DNA from: an archaeon GW2011_AR20
Lineage (GTDB): Archaea > Nanobdellota > Nanobdellia > SCGC-AAA011-G17 > GW2011-AR20
Assembly (NCBI GenBank): GCA_000830315.1
Contig: CP010426.1
Location: forward strand, 713,986-777,985
DNA: 64,000 bases
Direction: 5' to 3'
In this document: positions 8,157 to 19,762 of the stretch, piece by piece
How the letters are laid out: the number at the start of each line of letters is the position of its first letter
How positions within the stretch are numbered: position 1 is the first letter of the stretch
Made by a program: the position numbers and the translations under genes
The notes under the pieces: model-generated
Database searches by the model: none
Seen by the model: only the letters and a program-made list of their open reading frames with translations
Told to the model about the DNA's origin: nothing

Positions 8157-10568
8157 TTATTCTTTAGAGATTTTAGCAACAGAAGAAACTTTGTCATTAT
8201 TATCCAATTTTATGACTTTAACGCCTTGTGTATTTCTTCCTATGACAGAAATTCCTTTTACAGGCAATCTAATAACAATTCCTTTCTCGGTCATAATCAT
8301 TATTTCATCATCTTCATAAACTGGTTTTATGGCAACAACGCCCTCATTTCTTGAATCTTCTTTCAGATGTTTGGTTAATATATTAGTAACTCCTTTTCCC
8401 CCTCTTCTTATCAATCTATATTCTGAAATCAATGTTCTCTTTCCGTAGCCATTGTTTGTCACAGTCAATAAAGAGGAGGTTTCATTGACTTTTTCCATTC
8501 CGATGACTTCATCTCCTGAATTCAATCTAATGCCGCGAACGCCTACAGAATTTCTGCCGACAGAAGTTATATCTTTTTCATTAAACCTAGAAGCTAATCC
8601 AAATTTACTTGCTATCATAACTTCATCATTTCCCGAGCTTAAAATTACATTTACCAATTCATCTTTCTCAATTAATCTTATGGCTTGCAGTCCAGAACTT
8701 CTTGGATTTTCATATTCATTTAATTTGGTTTTCTTTATAATCCCTTTTCTAGTCATAAATATCAAATAACCTTCTCCAAATTTGCTTATTGGAAGAATTG
8801 TATTAACCTTTTCATCCTGCTCTAGTTTTAATAAATTAACAATTGCCTTTCCTCTTGAATATCTTCCTTCCAAAGGCAGTTCATAAGTTTTTAACTGGAA
8901 ACATTTGCCTTTATTTGTAAAAAACAATAATGTATTCAGGTTGCTTGTGATGAACAAATCCTTAACTAGGTCCTCTTCCTTGGTTCCGGTTGCAATAATT
9001 CCCTTCCCTCCTCTTTTTTGCTGCCTATATTCTACTAAAGGAGTTTGTTTTACATACCCGGAATAAGTCATTGTAACAACAACATTGCTTTCCTGTATCA
9101 AATCCTCTGTTAAAACTTCATGGCCGTTTTCCTCTATGAAGGTTTTTCTCTCATCCCCATACTTATTTTTTAATTCAATTAATTCATTTTTCATGATTTC
9201 ATAAATCTTGTTTTCATTTGCCAAGATTTCCTTTAATTCCCCGATTAATTTTATTAATTCATCATGCTCATTTTGCATTTTATTCTGCTCTAAACTAGTT
9301 AATCTCTGCAATTTCATATCCAATATTGCAAAAGCCTGCTCATTGCTTAATGTAAAAGTAGAAATTAATTCTTGCTTAGCATTTTCAACATTATTACTTG
9401 CTTTAATTAATTTAACAACATCATCGATATTTTTCAATGCAATTTTTAATCCTTCTAAAATATGTGCGCGTTTCTCTGCTTTGTTTAAATCAAATTTAGT
9501 CCTGTTTGTAATAACATTAAATCTATGCTTGATAAAAGAATTAATTAAATCTTTTAAATTCATTATTTTTGGCTTGTTTTCGTCCAATGCAAGCATAATA
9601 ATACCAAAAGTAGTTTGCAACTGGGTATGAGAGTAAAGCTGATTTAAAACAATTTCGGGGTTAGCGTCTCTTTTCAATTCAATAACTAATCTCATGCCTT
9701 TCCTATCACTTTCATCCCTTATATCAGAAATTCCCTCTATTTTTTTCTCTTTAACCAAGTCTGCAATATTCTCAATTAATAATGTTTTATTAACTTGGTA
9801 TGGAATTTCTTCAACAATTATTTTTCTTGGCTCAATTTTTGTCTTGGCTTTTATTATTATCTTGCCTCTTCCGGTTTTATATGCCTCAATAATCCCCTGT
9901 TTTCCAGAAATTATCCCGCCAGTCGGAAAATCTGGCCCTAAAACATGATTAATTAATTCCATAACATTAACTTCTTTATTATCAATAACTAAGTTCACAG
10001 CATTAATAACTTCATTTATATTATGTGGAGGAATATTTGTTGCCATACCAACAGCTATTCCAGAACTCCCATTAATTAATAAATTAGGAATCTTGCTTGG
10101 CAATACAACTGGTTCTTTTAATGAATTATCATAATTAGGAATAAAATTAACTGTTTCTTTATCTAAATCATACAAAAGTTCCTCGCCAAATTTACTTAGT
10201 TTGCACTCGGTATATCTTTGCGCGGCCGGAGCGTCGCCGTCTACACTCCCCATGTTCCCTTGTCCTTGGACCAAAGGATAGCGCAGAGAAAAATCTTGAG
10301 CCATTCTCACTAAAGCATCATAAACAGAAGTATCACCATGAGGATGTGCATCGGACAAAGTTCTTCCAACTACAAAAGCAGATTTTCTAAATTGTTTATT
10401 TGAAAATAATCCTGCTCTTTCCATTGTATAAAGAATTCTTCTATGAACTGGTTTTAATCCATCTCTTACATCGGGTAATGCACGAGCAGTTATAACAGAC
10501 ATAGCATAATCTATATAATTTGTCTTCATTTCTTCTTCAATCAGCTTATTTTGGATTTCTTGTGGCAT
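8157..10568 (-). CDS. gyrA: DNA gyrase subunit A
   Basis: 803-aa type IIA topoisomerase A subunit that cuts and rejoins DNA for negative supercoiling. The catalytic Tyr lies in AAQRYTE (about residue 119); the breakage domain is followed by a six-bladed C-terminal wrapping domain. The GyrA box QKRGGKG is present, which favours gyrase over topo IV. I chose ATG 10568 (MPQEIQNK): it lies one base after the stop of the HIT gene, and a longer in-frame opening upstream (40 codons) lies inside that gene and is not gyrase-like. Last gene of the gyrB operon. Confidence 0.96.
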   Translation of the reverse strand: MPQEIQNKLIEEEMKTNYIDYAMSVITARALPDVRDGLKPVHRRILYTMERAGLFSNKQFRKSAFVVGRTLSDAHPHGDTSVYDALVRMAQDFSLRYPLVQGQGNMGSVDGDAPAAQRYTECKLSKFGEELLYDLDKETVNFIPNYDNSLKEPVVLPSKIPNLLINGSSGIAVGMATNIPPHNINEVINAVNLVIDNKEVNVMELINHVLGPDFPTGGIISGKQGIIEAYKTGRGKIIIKAKTKIEPRKIIVEEIPYQVNKTLLIENIADLVKEKKIEGISDIRDESDRKGMRLVIELKRDANPEIVLNQLYSHTQLQTTFGIIMLALDENKPKIMNLKDLINSFIKHRFNVITNRTKFDLNKAEKRAHILEGLKIALKNIDDVVKLIKASNNVENAKQELISTFTLSNEQAFAILDMKLQRLTSLEQNKMQNEHDELIKLIGELKEILANENKIYEIMKNELIELKNKYGDERKTFIEENGHEVLTEDLIQESNVVVTMTYSGYVKQTPLVEYRQQKRGGKGIIATGTKEEDLVKDLFITSNLNTLLFFTNKGKCFQLKTYELPLEGRYSRGKAIVNLLKLEQDEKVNTILPISKFGEGYLIFMTRKGIIKKTKLNEYENPRSSGLQAIRLIEKDELVNVILSSGNDEVMIASKFGLASRFNEKDITSVGRNSVGVRGIRLNSGDEVIGMEKVNETSSLLTVTNNGYGKRTLISEYRLIRRGGKGVTNILTKHLKEDSRNEGVVAIKPVYEDDEIMIMTEKGIVIRLPVKGISVIGRNTQGVKVIKLDNNDKVSSVAKISKE

Positions 10569-10569
10569 T

Positions 10570-11010
10570 TTATAATTCCTTTTGAATATCTTCTTTAATT
10601 TTCTGCAGTAATTTCTCTTCGACTTCCTTCTTTGGAGAAGGGAAAGGTGGATTGCCCCATAACTCATCCTTAAACTCTTCACCGCCATTGACTATTCTAA
10701 TGTCTTTATACCTAGGAATCAGATGCATATAAAAATGATTCCTGTCTTTGTTTTGTAAGGTCAAGTAATTCATCAAGTCATATTTATATAAAGATTTCAG
10801 AACTTTTGTTACTTTATCTATAACCTCCTTGAACTCCTTCCATTCTTCATCTGTTAATTCAAAAGTGTTCTCAGGCTCATGCCTATTTAGGACAACATAA
10901 ACTCTTCCAAGATAATATTGCTGTGGGTTTAAATAAACTATCCAATGTTCAAATTTCTTAATTAGATATTTTTCCAGTTTTCCTTCACAAAATATGCATT
11001 CTTCTATCAT
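10570..11010 (-). CDS. HIT-superfamily protein with altered histidine triad
   Basis: 146 aa. N-terminal CIFC is a likely zinc pair, as in many HIT/GalT-like proteins. The triad region reads NHFYMHLIPRY; aligned with the usual HxHxHxxPR, the middle His, the nucleophile of HIT nucleotide hydrolases, is Tyr. The fold is probably kept (VYVVLNRHEPENTFELTDEE) but hydrolase activity may be lost or changed. Encoded between a 66-codon gene and gyrA with 1-base spacers, so it is cotranscribed with gyrase. The last ~25 residues are a helical, charged tail. Confidence 0.75.
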   Translation of the reverse strand: MIEECIFCEGKLEKYLIKKFEHWIVYLNPQQYYLGRVYVVLNRHEPENTFELTDEEWKEFKEVIDKVTKVLKSLYKYDLMNYLTLQNKDRNHFYMHLIPRYKDIRIVNGGEEFKDELWGNPPFPSPKKEVEEKLLQKIKEDIQKEL

Positions 11011-11011
11011 T

Positions 11012-11212
11012 TTAATACTGTTTTTTTATCTCCTTCTTACATCTTTCTCTAGCTTCAGCTAAAACCATATGAATATTAACATCGTCCCTATGGCAATATT
11101 TTTCTAAATCAACAATTATATCTATTATCAAGTCTCGCTTTTTTTCTTTATTTTTCTCTCTATCTAATAATTCCAATTTTCTTTTTAATTTCTCAAAAAT
11201 TTTTTCTTTCAT
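11012..11212 (-). CDS. small charged helical protein in the gyrase operon
   Basis: 66 aa, rich in Lys, Glu and Arg (KRKLELLDREKNKEKKRD), probably two helices with Cys at two positions. No known domain is visible. It lies tightly between gyrB and the HIT gene with one base on either side, so expression is surely coupled. Codon and base use match its neighbours, and I take it as a real gene. Confidence 0.6.
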   Translation of the reverse strand: MKEKIFEKLKRKLELLDREKNKEKKRDLIIDIIVDLEKYCHRDDVNIHMVLAEARERCKKEIKKQY

Positions 11213-11213
11213 T

Positions 11214-13158
<1,945 letters not shown>

Positions 13159-13283
13159 TACTCCGAAGCCTTGAAATTTTAATGTTTTAAGCCTTATATC
13201 AACAAAATAGAAAATTTTAATAGAAAGGTTTATAAAGAAAATTTGTAGATTTTTAAAAGGAGTTTAAATCGGGCTCTGTTTCG

Positions 13284-14339
13284 CTAAGCCAGATAAGTCC
13301 TTAATTTTATGAAACCATATCTTGCATTTGTAAACTTATTAAAATAATCAAGCACATAATCTCTTAGATCATCTTCTGTTATTTTTTCAGGATTATTTAG
13401 CTTGTTTTTAATTCTTTTAGACAATCTTAATACTTTTCTAATGCCGGCATAGTAAGCAATTGGATAATAATTCTTTGTTTTATCACGTTTATGCCTCATT
13501 AAATTTATTCCAACAGCGACATTTAATTTCGGGTTACTAACTAAATCCTCTAAAAAAGTGCCAAAAGATGTGCTTCTTTTTATGTACTCAGATAATTCGT
13601 TATCCTGATAAGTTGTATCTTTGTAAATATCACTTAATACATTTGAATTTAGCTGGAATCTTCCAACATCGCCATTCTTGCTTACTGCGAACTCTCTTCC
13701 CCTTGATTCAACATACGCAAATGCTAGAGCATCTTCCAACGGAATTCCGGCTATTTCAGAAGCCTCTTTTATATGCAAGGCTTCGGGGGCCAACCTGTCC
13801 AATGTCCTAATTAAATGATTTACTTCATCATCAATGTTGTTTAAATCTAGGATATTAAACCTATTGAAGAAGCTCGTTCCGCCCAGGATATCATAAACTG
13901 AATTATTTTTCAATAAAACTACTTTTCCCTGATCCTCAATATATTCAAGTTTTTTGGCTTTTTTCAGTGAATTAATCTCGTCATAAATATCATCAAATGT
14001 CCTTACTAAATTTTCTGCCTCATCTTTGTCTGGCTTTCGGCGTGAAAATGATTTAATTTTTACCAGGGATATTAAGGCTAAATCATCTTTAACGCATTGT
14101 ATTCTATGTTTCAAATCAGGTTCTTCCATTGCAGCATCCATCCATCTTACCAGCATTTCCTGATATTTCCCAAAAAAAAGATAGTTTGTCATTATTATTC
14201 TCTCAAGCTCGTATAAACTAAGCGATTTTCTTTCTAAAGAATAAATATCAAAAATAGCTGAATTTTTAATTACATTTGGAAGGAATAAAGTTCCTGTGCC
14301 TAAAGCTGCTGTAGTTGCTATAAATTGTCTTCTGTTCAT
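13284..14339 (-). CDS. Tat-signal protein with lytic-transglycosylase-like domain
   Basis: 351 aa. The N-terminus NRRQFIATTAALGTG is a twin-arginine signal peptide with a hydrophobic stretch to about residue 22. Residues 200-300 match the lysozyme-like SLT fold: AFAYVESRG (catalytic Glu near 211), then GDVGRFQL and AVGINLMRHKRD. The middle is helical and unassigned. The family cleaves peptidoglycan in bacteria; archaea lack murein, so the substrate here is unclear (perhaps a bacterial neighbour or another glycan). No TatA/C genes are visible in the window. Confidence 0.7.
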   Translation of the reverse strand: MNRRQFIATTAALGTGTLFLPNVIKNSAIFDIYSLERKSLSLYELERIIMTNYLFFGKYQEMLVRWMDAAMEEPDLKHRIQCVKDDLALISLVKIKSFSRRKPDKDEAENLVRTFDDIYDEINSLKKAKKLEYIEDQGKVVLLKNNSVYDILGGTSFFNRFNILDLNNIDDEVNHLIRTLDRLAPEALHIKEASEIAGIPLEDALAFAYVESRGREFAVSKNGDVGRFQLNSNVLSDIYKDTTYQDNELSEYIKRSTSFGTFLEDLVSNPKLNVAVGINLMRHKRDKTKNYYPIAYYAGIRKVLRLSKRIKNKLNNPEKITEDDLRDYVLDYFNKFTNARYGFIKLRTYLA

Positions 14340-14374
14340 TTTAAAATTCTAATAAGAAAAATATATAAAAGTTA

Positions 14375-16546
14375 TTACATATTCTCCGTCAAGCCTTTTC
14401 TCTTCCTGATGTTTGTAATTATTTTCTGCTGCAAATCCATAGGTAATCTCTCAAATACCTGGTCAATGACATAATGGCTGCCTCTTCCTTCTGTCGCGCT
14501 TCTTAAATCATTTGTCAATCCAAACATTTCTCCAACAGGGAGTTTAGATTTAACTTTTATATAATCGCCAATTTGCTCAACATCAAGTAATTGTCCTCGT
14601 TTGTTCTGCACCAGTTTGCTTATTTCGCCAAGGAATCTAGCAGGGCAGTCTATTTCCAATATTTGCAATGGCTCGTAAATTGTTGCCTGAGATTTTAGCA
14701 TTGCTTCTTTGATTGCGTCCCTTACTGCAGGAAGAACCTGAGCTGGACCACGGTGAATTGCGTCTTCATGCAATTTCGTATCTGTTAAAACAACTTTCAT
14801 CTTCATACTCGGTTCTCTTGCTAATGGACCTTCATTCATAACCTGTTCAAATCCTTCTATAACCATCTCAATTACTTCCCCGATATGGACTTCTCCGCGA
14901 GTTCCGTCAATTAAAACATTTCCTTTGTAAATATCACGGTATTGCCTAGCTTCTTTTGCGTCTACCCCGAGTTTAACCAACTGTTCCCATAATGTTTTGT
15001 CTTTCTTTTTAACGCCTGTCTCAGCCAATTCTCCTGATTTTATTGCTTCGTAAATTTTTTCATCTAAAGGCTCAACCTTAAAGAAAAATATATTATGCTT
15101 GTTCGGGGTCCTTCCTTCTACTTCCGGAGAATTTTTCTGAATAGTTTCCCGATATACAACAATTGGTGCACCGCTTACAACATCTAATCCCTTTTCTCTT
15201 TTAATTCTGTTTTCAATAACTTCTAAATGCAACTCTCCCATCCCAGACATTAAGTTCTCCCCTGTCTCCTGATTAATCTCGATTTTAATGCTCGGGTCTT
15301 CCTTGCTTACCTGCTTTAGTACTTCAACAAGTTTTGGCAGATCACTTGGTTTTTTGGCATCAATTGATTTAGTAACAACAGGCTCAAAAATATGTTTTAT
15401 TGCTTCAAAAGGCGTAAAATCAGGAACAGATGCAACAGTTTCCCCAGCATATGCATCCTTTAATCCAACCAGTCCGATTATATTTCCCGCAACTGCGCTA
15501 TCAACCTGCATTCTTGTAGGTCCCTTGTAAATATTGACCTGCTGCACCCTTACACTTCTTTTAGCTAAAATCATATTGACTTCTTCGCCTTGTTTTACTG
15601 TTCCGGAAAATAATCTTCCTGCTGCAACTTCTCCAGCGTGCTTATCAATTACAATTTTTGTAACAATGAAAGCAACAGGACCGTTTGGATCGCAACTGGT
15701 TAATGATTTTCCTTCTTCTGAATCAAGTTCGCCGTGCCAAATCTTAGGAATTCTGTATAATTGTGCTTCTTTTGGATTTGGATGATGTTTAACAACTGCA
15801 TTTAATACAACTTTATGCAATGGCGCTTTTTTAGCCATCTCATTGTAATCATCTTTTTCGTATGCAGAAAAAACATCTTTGAAACTTACGTTATTTTTTT
15901 GCATGTATGGAATACTTAAAGCCCATTTATGAAACGCAGAACCAAAGCAAACGCTTCCATCCTGCACATTAACCAGCCATTTTCCTTTGAATTCATCCGG
16001 GGCAATATTATTTATAAATCTGTTAACATCATTAATGACCTGAGTTAATCTTTCCTGTATTTTTTCAGGTGTTAATTTTACTTCTCTTACCAAACGATCT
16101 ACTTTGTTAATAAATAAAACCGGTTTTACCCTTTCCCTCAGGGCTTGTTTGACAACTGTCTCTGTCTGCGGCATAATTCCTTCAACAGCATCAACCAGGA
16201 TTATTGTACCATCTACCGCCCTCATTGCCCTTGTAACATCTCCTCCAAAATCAACATGGCCGGGGGTATCTATTAAATTAATCAGATATTTTTCATTGTT
16301 AACTTCGTGAATCATCGAAACATTGGCTGCATCTATTGTGATTCCCCTTTCTTTTTCATCTTCCCTGAAATCCAGGGTTAGCTGCTTTCCCGCAAGTTCC
16401 TCGGAAATCATTCCTGCTCCAAGCAATAAATTATCAGAAAAGGTTGTTTTGCCATGGTCAATATGCGCCGCAATTGCTATATTCCTTATTTTTTCCGGAC
16501 TGTTCATTAACTCACGAATCTGATGAGCTATCGTTGTTTCTGCCAT
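14375..16546 (-). CDS. fusA: translation elongation factor EF-2
   Basis: 723-aa translocation GTPase. It has G1 AHIDHGKTTFSD, G3 DTPGHVDFGGDV, NKVDRL, domains II-V, and the conserved domain IV tip with the diphthamide His in AIHRGPAQV. Full archaeal length. TATA-like CCTTTAAAAATCC lies about 25-30 bases before the ATG, so it has its own near-leaderless promoter. In other archaea it directly follows S7; here a block of about 2.2 kb (16.5-18.7 kb) separates them. Confidence 0.97.
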   Translation of the reverse strand: MAETTIAHQIRELMNSPEKIRNIAIAAHIDHGKTTFSDNLLLGAGMISEELAGKQLTLDFREDEKERGITIDAANVSMIHEVNNEKYLINLIDTPGHVDFGGDVTRAMRAVDGTIILVDAVEGIMPQTETVVKQALRERVKPVLFINKVDRLVREVKLTPEKIQERLTQVINDVNRFINNIAPDEFKGKWLVNVQDGSVCFGSAFHKWALSIPYMQKNNVSFKDVFSAYEKDDYNEMAKKAPLHKVVLNAVVKHHPNPKEAQLYRIPKIWHGELDSEEGKSLTSCDPNGPVAFIVTKIVIDKHAGEVAAGRLFSGTVKQGEEVNMILAKRSVRVQQVNIYKGPTRMQVDSAVAGNIIGLVGLKDAYAGETVASVPDFTPFEAIKHIFEPVVTKSIDAKKPSDLPKLVEVLKQVSKEDPSIKIEINQETGENLMSGMGELHLEVIENRIKREKGLDVVSGAPIVVYRETIQKNSPEVEGRTPNKHNIFFFKVEPLDEKIYEAIKSGELAETGVKKKDKTLWEQLVKLGVDAKEARQYRDIYKGNVLIDGTRGEVHIGEVIEMVIEGFEQVMNEGPLAREPSMKMKVVLTDTKLHEDAIHRGPAQVLPAVRDAIKEAMLKSQATIYEPLQILEIDCPARFLGEISKLVQNKRGQLLDVEQIGDYIKVKSKLPVGEMFGLTNDLRSATEGRGSHYVIDQVFERLPMDLQQKIITNIRKRKGLTENM

Positions 16547-16685
16547 TAAGATTTTTGTAATTGGAGGATTTTTAAAGGTTTTGTTATTAAAAACATGGTC
16601 CGAAAACTTTAGTTTTGTCCGAATAAGATTTACTATAGAAACGCATTTAGAAAGATTTTAAAAGGAACTAAATCTCTATTTTAAT

Positions 16686-16967
16686 ATGCCCTTTGTGAAT
16701 ACATTACCATACGTAAGCAACCCAATAGAAGAATTTTCTGATTTTAAATTTGTAAGCTGGGAAAAAGAGATTTATCCAAAATTTAAAGGGAATATAAAAA
16801 AAGAAGAACGCGACTTTTTTCTCAATTTAATTATTAAAAATAAGTTAAAGAGTGTTATTGATTTTGGGGTTGGTGGTGGAACTGAGTTAAATGGAATTAT
16901 TACTGGATTAAAAGAAAGAAAAAAGTCTTTTTGTTCAATATCTTGCAAGAAGAAAATAATATTTTAA
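16686..16967 (+). pseudogene. truncated SAM-dependent methyltransferase fragment
   Basis: 93 codons beginning with a plausible methyltransferase N-terminus and reaching motif I (VIDFGVGGGTELNG), after which the sequence turns into a Lys/Cys-rich unrelated tail and stops. The remaining ~150 residues of a class I methyltransferase are missing. A TATA-like element (AGATTTTAAAAG) lies ahead of the ATG, so a short product could still be made. It ends 16 bases before a convergent small-gene operon, which suggests loss of the 3' part by rearrangement. Confidence 0.5.
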
Positions 16968-16982
16968 TTATAATATCTTCAA

Positions 16983-17312
16983 TCATATTCTCTTCCCGTA
17001 TATCTTCATGTAAATTTCATAAATTCTTTCTTCTTCCATATTTCGATATGCGGTCATTATCTTAATCAGATTACTATCGCAGAGCACATCAAGATAGTCG
17101 AGATTATGTTCTCTGCATAATTCCTTATCCAAAAAATCCAGTCCTTTAAGAAATTCAAACGCAAATTTTCTCGCTTCTGTATAAAGTTCAGAACAGCCGC
17201 CGATGTTATTCTTTTTCCTGTAAATTTCAAAATCTTCAATTTCTTTTAATCTATCAAAATCTTCTTTAGCGACTGTTTTCGGAATATGTTTAAGTAAATC
17301 TTGTAATATCAT
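16983..17312 (-). CDS. hypothetical protein, 109 aa
   Basis: Soluble, helical, acidic/basic mixed protein with three Cys and no motif I recognise. It overlaps the stop of the upstream 86-aa gene by four bases (ATGA), the third gene of a small operon (zinc-finger microprotein, 86 aa, 109 aa) inserted between S7 and EF-2. No sign of membrane segments. Function unknown. Confidence 0.55.
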   Translation of the reverse strand: MILQDLLKHIPKTVAKEDFDRLKEIEDFEIYRKKNNIGGCSELYTEARKFAFEFLKGLDFLDKELCREHNLDYLDVLCDSNLIKIMTAYRNMEEERIYEIYMKIYGKRI

Positions 17313-17569
17313 GTAAATTTATAACCCTTCTTTAACATTAGGCCATACATCACCCTTTCTTCATCTTCTGGCTCTTTAATATTAAAATAATTCATATGTA
17401 GTTTACTAAAATTTAATTCCAACCAAACTTCATCCATCAAAAATTCCTTTGTTTCTTTACAAATCTCAAAATATTCTTTCTGGTGTTCTCTTAATTCCTT
17501 TAATGCTTTTTTATGCTTTTCAGTTAATATCAAAGGAATTAAATCTTCCAATGATTTTTTAGTTTGCAT
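17309..17569 (-). CDS. hypothetical protein, 86 aa
   Basis: Helical protein (EKHKKALKELREHQKEYFEI) followed by a short beta-like C-terminus. It overlaps the upstream microprotein gene by 11 bases and the downstream 109-aa gene by 4. The tight overlaps are the main support that all three are real and coexpressed. Function unknown. Confidence 0.55.
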   Translation of the reverse strand: MQTKKSLEDLIPLILTEKHKKALKELREHQKEYFEICKETKEFLMDEVWLELNFSKLHMNYFNIKEPEDEERVMYGLMLKKGYKFT

Positions 17570-17672
17570 TTTTGGGTAATTTAAACTCTTTGCTCTTACA
17601 CAAACACACGAATCCTTCAGGAACTTCGTTGCTAGTGTAAATCATTCCGCATTCCTTGCAGATTATATCCAT
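17559..17672 (-). CDS. zinc-finger microprotein, 37 aa
   Basis: ATG at 17672, TAA at 17559-17561. The sequence starts MDIICKECGMIY and later has CLCK, so two Cys pairs (CxxC and CxC) could bind one zinc ion; the rest is a short basic tail. It overlaps the following 86-aa gene by 11 bases. A minus-strand TATA-like element (ATTTATAAATAAAA, about 17708-17722) lies upstream, making this the first gene of the three-gene operon. Confidence 0.5.
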   Translation of the reverse strand: MDIICKECGMIYTSNEVPEGFVCLCKSKEFKLPKNAN

Positions 17673-17772
17673 TTTAACCCCCAATCACCCCTTATTATTA
17701 CAAATTGTTTTATTTATAAATGTTACTATTCTAAAATGGTTATAATAGAAAGACTTAAAAATCTTAATTTAT

Positions 17773-18723
17773 ATGAAAATTCAGATTAAAATGATTGATC
17801 ATGGCAAATACATAGTCGAACTTTTTAGAAATTCAAGAAAATTCCCAGAATCATTTAAAAATTTAAAAGAGTCATCAATAAGGGATTATCTATTAAAATA
17901 TAGAAATTATTTTGGTTCTGCTATGGGCGTTTTGGGATTTATGTTTTACGATCTTTGCAATGAGTATGGTGACGGTAAAAAAAGAGGAGAAGTTGGACTA
18001 AACTCTTATCGTTTATTATTGCTAACAGATATTGTTGATGATATAATTGACAAAAGAAATTCATCACTAAATGAAAAATTTGAATTTTTAGACAATGTAA
18101 AAAGTAATTTATTTGGCTCTAATAAAATTGGAAGAGATTTAGAAGAAAGAACGTCTTACAGGCTAGCTAGATTAATATATAAAAATTTTATCTCCAAATA
18201 TGGCGAAAGAGACCTTAAGGAAATTATGGATAAACTAACTCACTCTGTAAAAAGACAATTTACTGAAACAAACCCGCAAGAATTATTTTTTATAGCAAAG
18301 ATGACCGGCTCATGTTGCACATCGGCAGTAGAAATATTAAGTGAAATTGTAGATTCAACTAATTATCCCATTGTCAGGAATGCGGTTAAGAAAATTGGAG
18401 AATATGCCCAATTATTGGATGTGTTATACGAAGTAAATAATGATTTAACTGAGAGGGTCAATACTTATGCAACAATAAGGATAAAAACAGAAGGGGATAC
18501 AAAAAATGTTAAAAATGACATAAAGAATACAATTTTATCTTCTGCAAGAAACTCTTTTCATGAAGGATTGGAAATCTTAACAGAACAAAGACAAAAACAT
18601 ATTTTTAAATTTATTAAGAACTTATTGGATATAAAATATAGAATAATTGCAAGATGCAAGGATAATTTTAATATATTAAATAAAGATCGACAACATCTTC
18701 CTAGTCTAATAACCCAAAATTAA
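17773..18723 (+). CDS. class I isoprenoid-synthase-like protein (prenyl/terpenoid fold)
   Basis: 316 aa, all helical. LLLLTDIVDDIIDKR near residues 83-97 has the first Asp-rich motif (DDxxD) of trans-prenyl-diphosphate and related synthases; the second region QLLDVLYEVNNDLTER near 212-227 has Asp residues at the expected place and may bind Mg-pyrophosphate. The arrangement suits a polyprenyl or squalene/phytoene-type enzyme, perhaps for archaeal lipid or carotenoid precursors. The second motif is not canonical, so the substrate cannot be stated. TATA-like AGACTTAAAAATC precedes it. Convergent with S7. Confidence 0.6.
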   Translation: MKIQIKMIDHGKYIVELFRNSRKFPESFKNLKESSIRDYLLKYRNYFGSAMGVLGFMFYDLCNEYGDGKKRGEVGLNSYRLLLLTDIVDDIIDKRNSSLNEKFEFLDNVKSNLFGSNKIGRDLEERTSYRLARLIYKNFISKYGERDLKEIMDKLTHSVKRQFTETNPQELFFIAKMTGSCCTSAVEILSEIVDSTNYPIVRNAVKKIGEYAQLLDVLYEVNNDLTERVNTYATIRIKTEGDTKNVKNDIKNTILSSARNSFHEGLEILTEQRQKHIFKFIKNLLDIKYRIIARCKDNFNILNKDRQHLPSLITQN

Positions 18724-18728
18724 CTTAA

Positions 18729-19322
18729 TTATCTGCTTGAATCAGCTTGTCTTTCTAATTCTAATTTCTTTGCAATTGCAGTAGAAGTTTGATCTAAATT
18801 ATAAGCTTTAAGAATTTCATCAACCAAGGCATCTACAATATTTATTTTTTTATTAAAACTTTTTTGATATGAACCCTGCACAAACTGCCTTAAGGCAATA
18901 TCAATTCTTCTTTGAGGAGCGCATTCAACAGCCTGAGGATAACGAGCACCACCATATTCAATAGAGATAATTTCTTCCCTGGGAGCTGCATTTTCCAAAG
19001 CACGAATGAAAATTTCAATTGGGTTTTTTTTGGTTTTCTCCTCAATAATCTTGAACACGTTCTCAACAATATCATAAACTTTCTGCGATTTTCCTGAAAT
19101 TCTGCCGGATGTTGTCTTGTGTTTCTTTCCGCGATGACCCGGAATCATTAATTTATTTATTAATCTCTCTACAATATTATTTTTGCTCTTCCAGAATCTT
19201 GTCTGGACATATCTGCCTCCTGTTTTTGGAACTAAAATCGGATTTAATGTAATATAGCGTATTAATCCGGGATCATTAACTTGAACCTTAGTATCCCATC
19301 TATCAAATAATTTGAAATCCAT
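18729..19322 (-). CDS. rps7: 30S ribosomal protein S7
   Basis: 197 aa, archaeal/eukaryotic S7 (S5e) type with the N-terminal extension (KLFDRWDTKVQVNDPGLIRYI) and the core IFIRALENAAPREE followed by ARYPQAVECAPQRRIDIALR. Binds 16S rRNA at the head of the small subunit. One base after S12 in the same operon. Confidence 0.97.
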   Translation of the reverse strand: MDFKLFDRWDTKVQVNDPGLIRYITLNPILVPKTGGRYVQTRFWKSKNNIVERLINKLMIPGHRGKKHKTTSGRISGKSQKVYDIVENVFKIIEEKTKKNPIEIFIRALENAAPREEIISIEYGGARYPQAVECAPQRRIDIALRQFVQGSYQKSFNKKINIVDALVDEILKAYNLDQTSTAIAKKLELERQADSSR

Positions 19323-19323
19323 T

Positions 19324-19761
19324 TTATCTCCTACCCTTTTCTATCCTTCCTTTCAATAAAGCATCTAAACTTTGATCATTAACCTTGATTACCTGCCATC
19401 TGATTCCGGGGATATCCCCTTTTGCACGTCCTTGTTTTCCACCAATGGCTTCAATAACAACTTCGTCATGCTCGTTGATAAACTTGATAGCATTATAACC
19501 CGGAACAAATGCCGTAACTTTTTTTCCATTCTTTATAAGTTGAGTTACCACGCATTTTCGCATCGCGCTATTGGGCTGCTTTGCTTCTCTTTGTGTTTTT
19601 TCTAATACAATCGCCTTGGCCTGAGCAGCTGCCTTCAAAGGATCTGATTTTTCTTTTAACCTTAATGTTCTTCTTAAATACCAGTAATCCTGCCACCTGC
19701 TCTTCTTTCTTCTAACTCTAAGCTTTCTAGCGCTTCCAAGTCCCTTGCTTTTGTTTCCCAT
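19324..19761 (-). CDS. rps12: 30S ribosomal protein S12
   Basis: 145 aa. It contains the universal loops [15 protein letters not shown] and [17 protein letters not shown] that line the decoding centre. Archaeal length and N-terminal basic extension. One base after the NusA-like gene's stop and before S7, the conserved archaeal order. Confidence 0.97.
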   Translation of the reverse strand: MGNKSKGLGSARKLRVRRKKSRWQDYWYLRRTLRLKEKSDPLKAAAQAKAIVLEKTQREAKQPNSAMRKCVVTQLIKNGKKVTAFVPGYNAIKFINEHDEVVIEAIGGKQGRAKGDIPGIRWQVIKVNDQSLDALLKGRIEKGRR

Positions 19762-19762
19762 C

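Noticed and set aside
10569-10688. 40-codon N-terminal extension of GyrA
   Set aside because: It lies inside the HIT gene, is unlike any gyrase, and ATG 10568 has correct spacing and the canonical N-terminus.
18890-19097. Two open frames inside the S7 gene
   Set aside because: Shadows of S7 in other frames.
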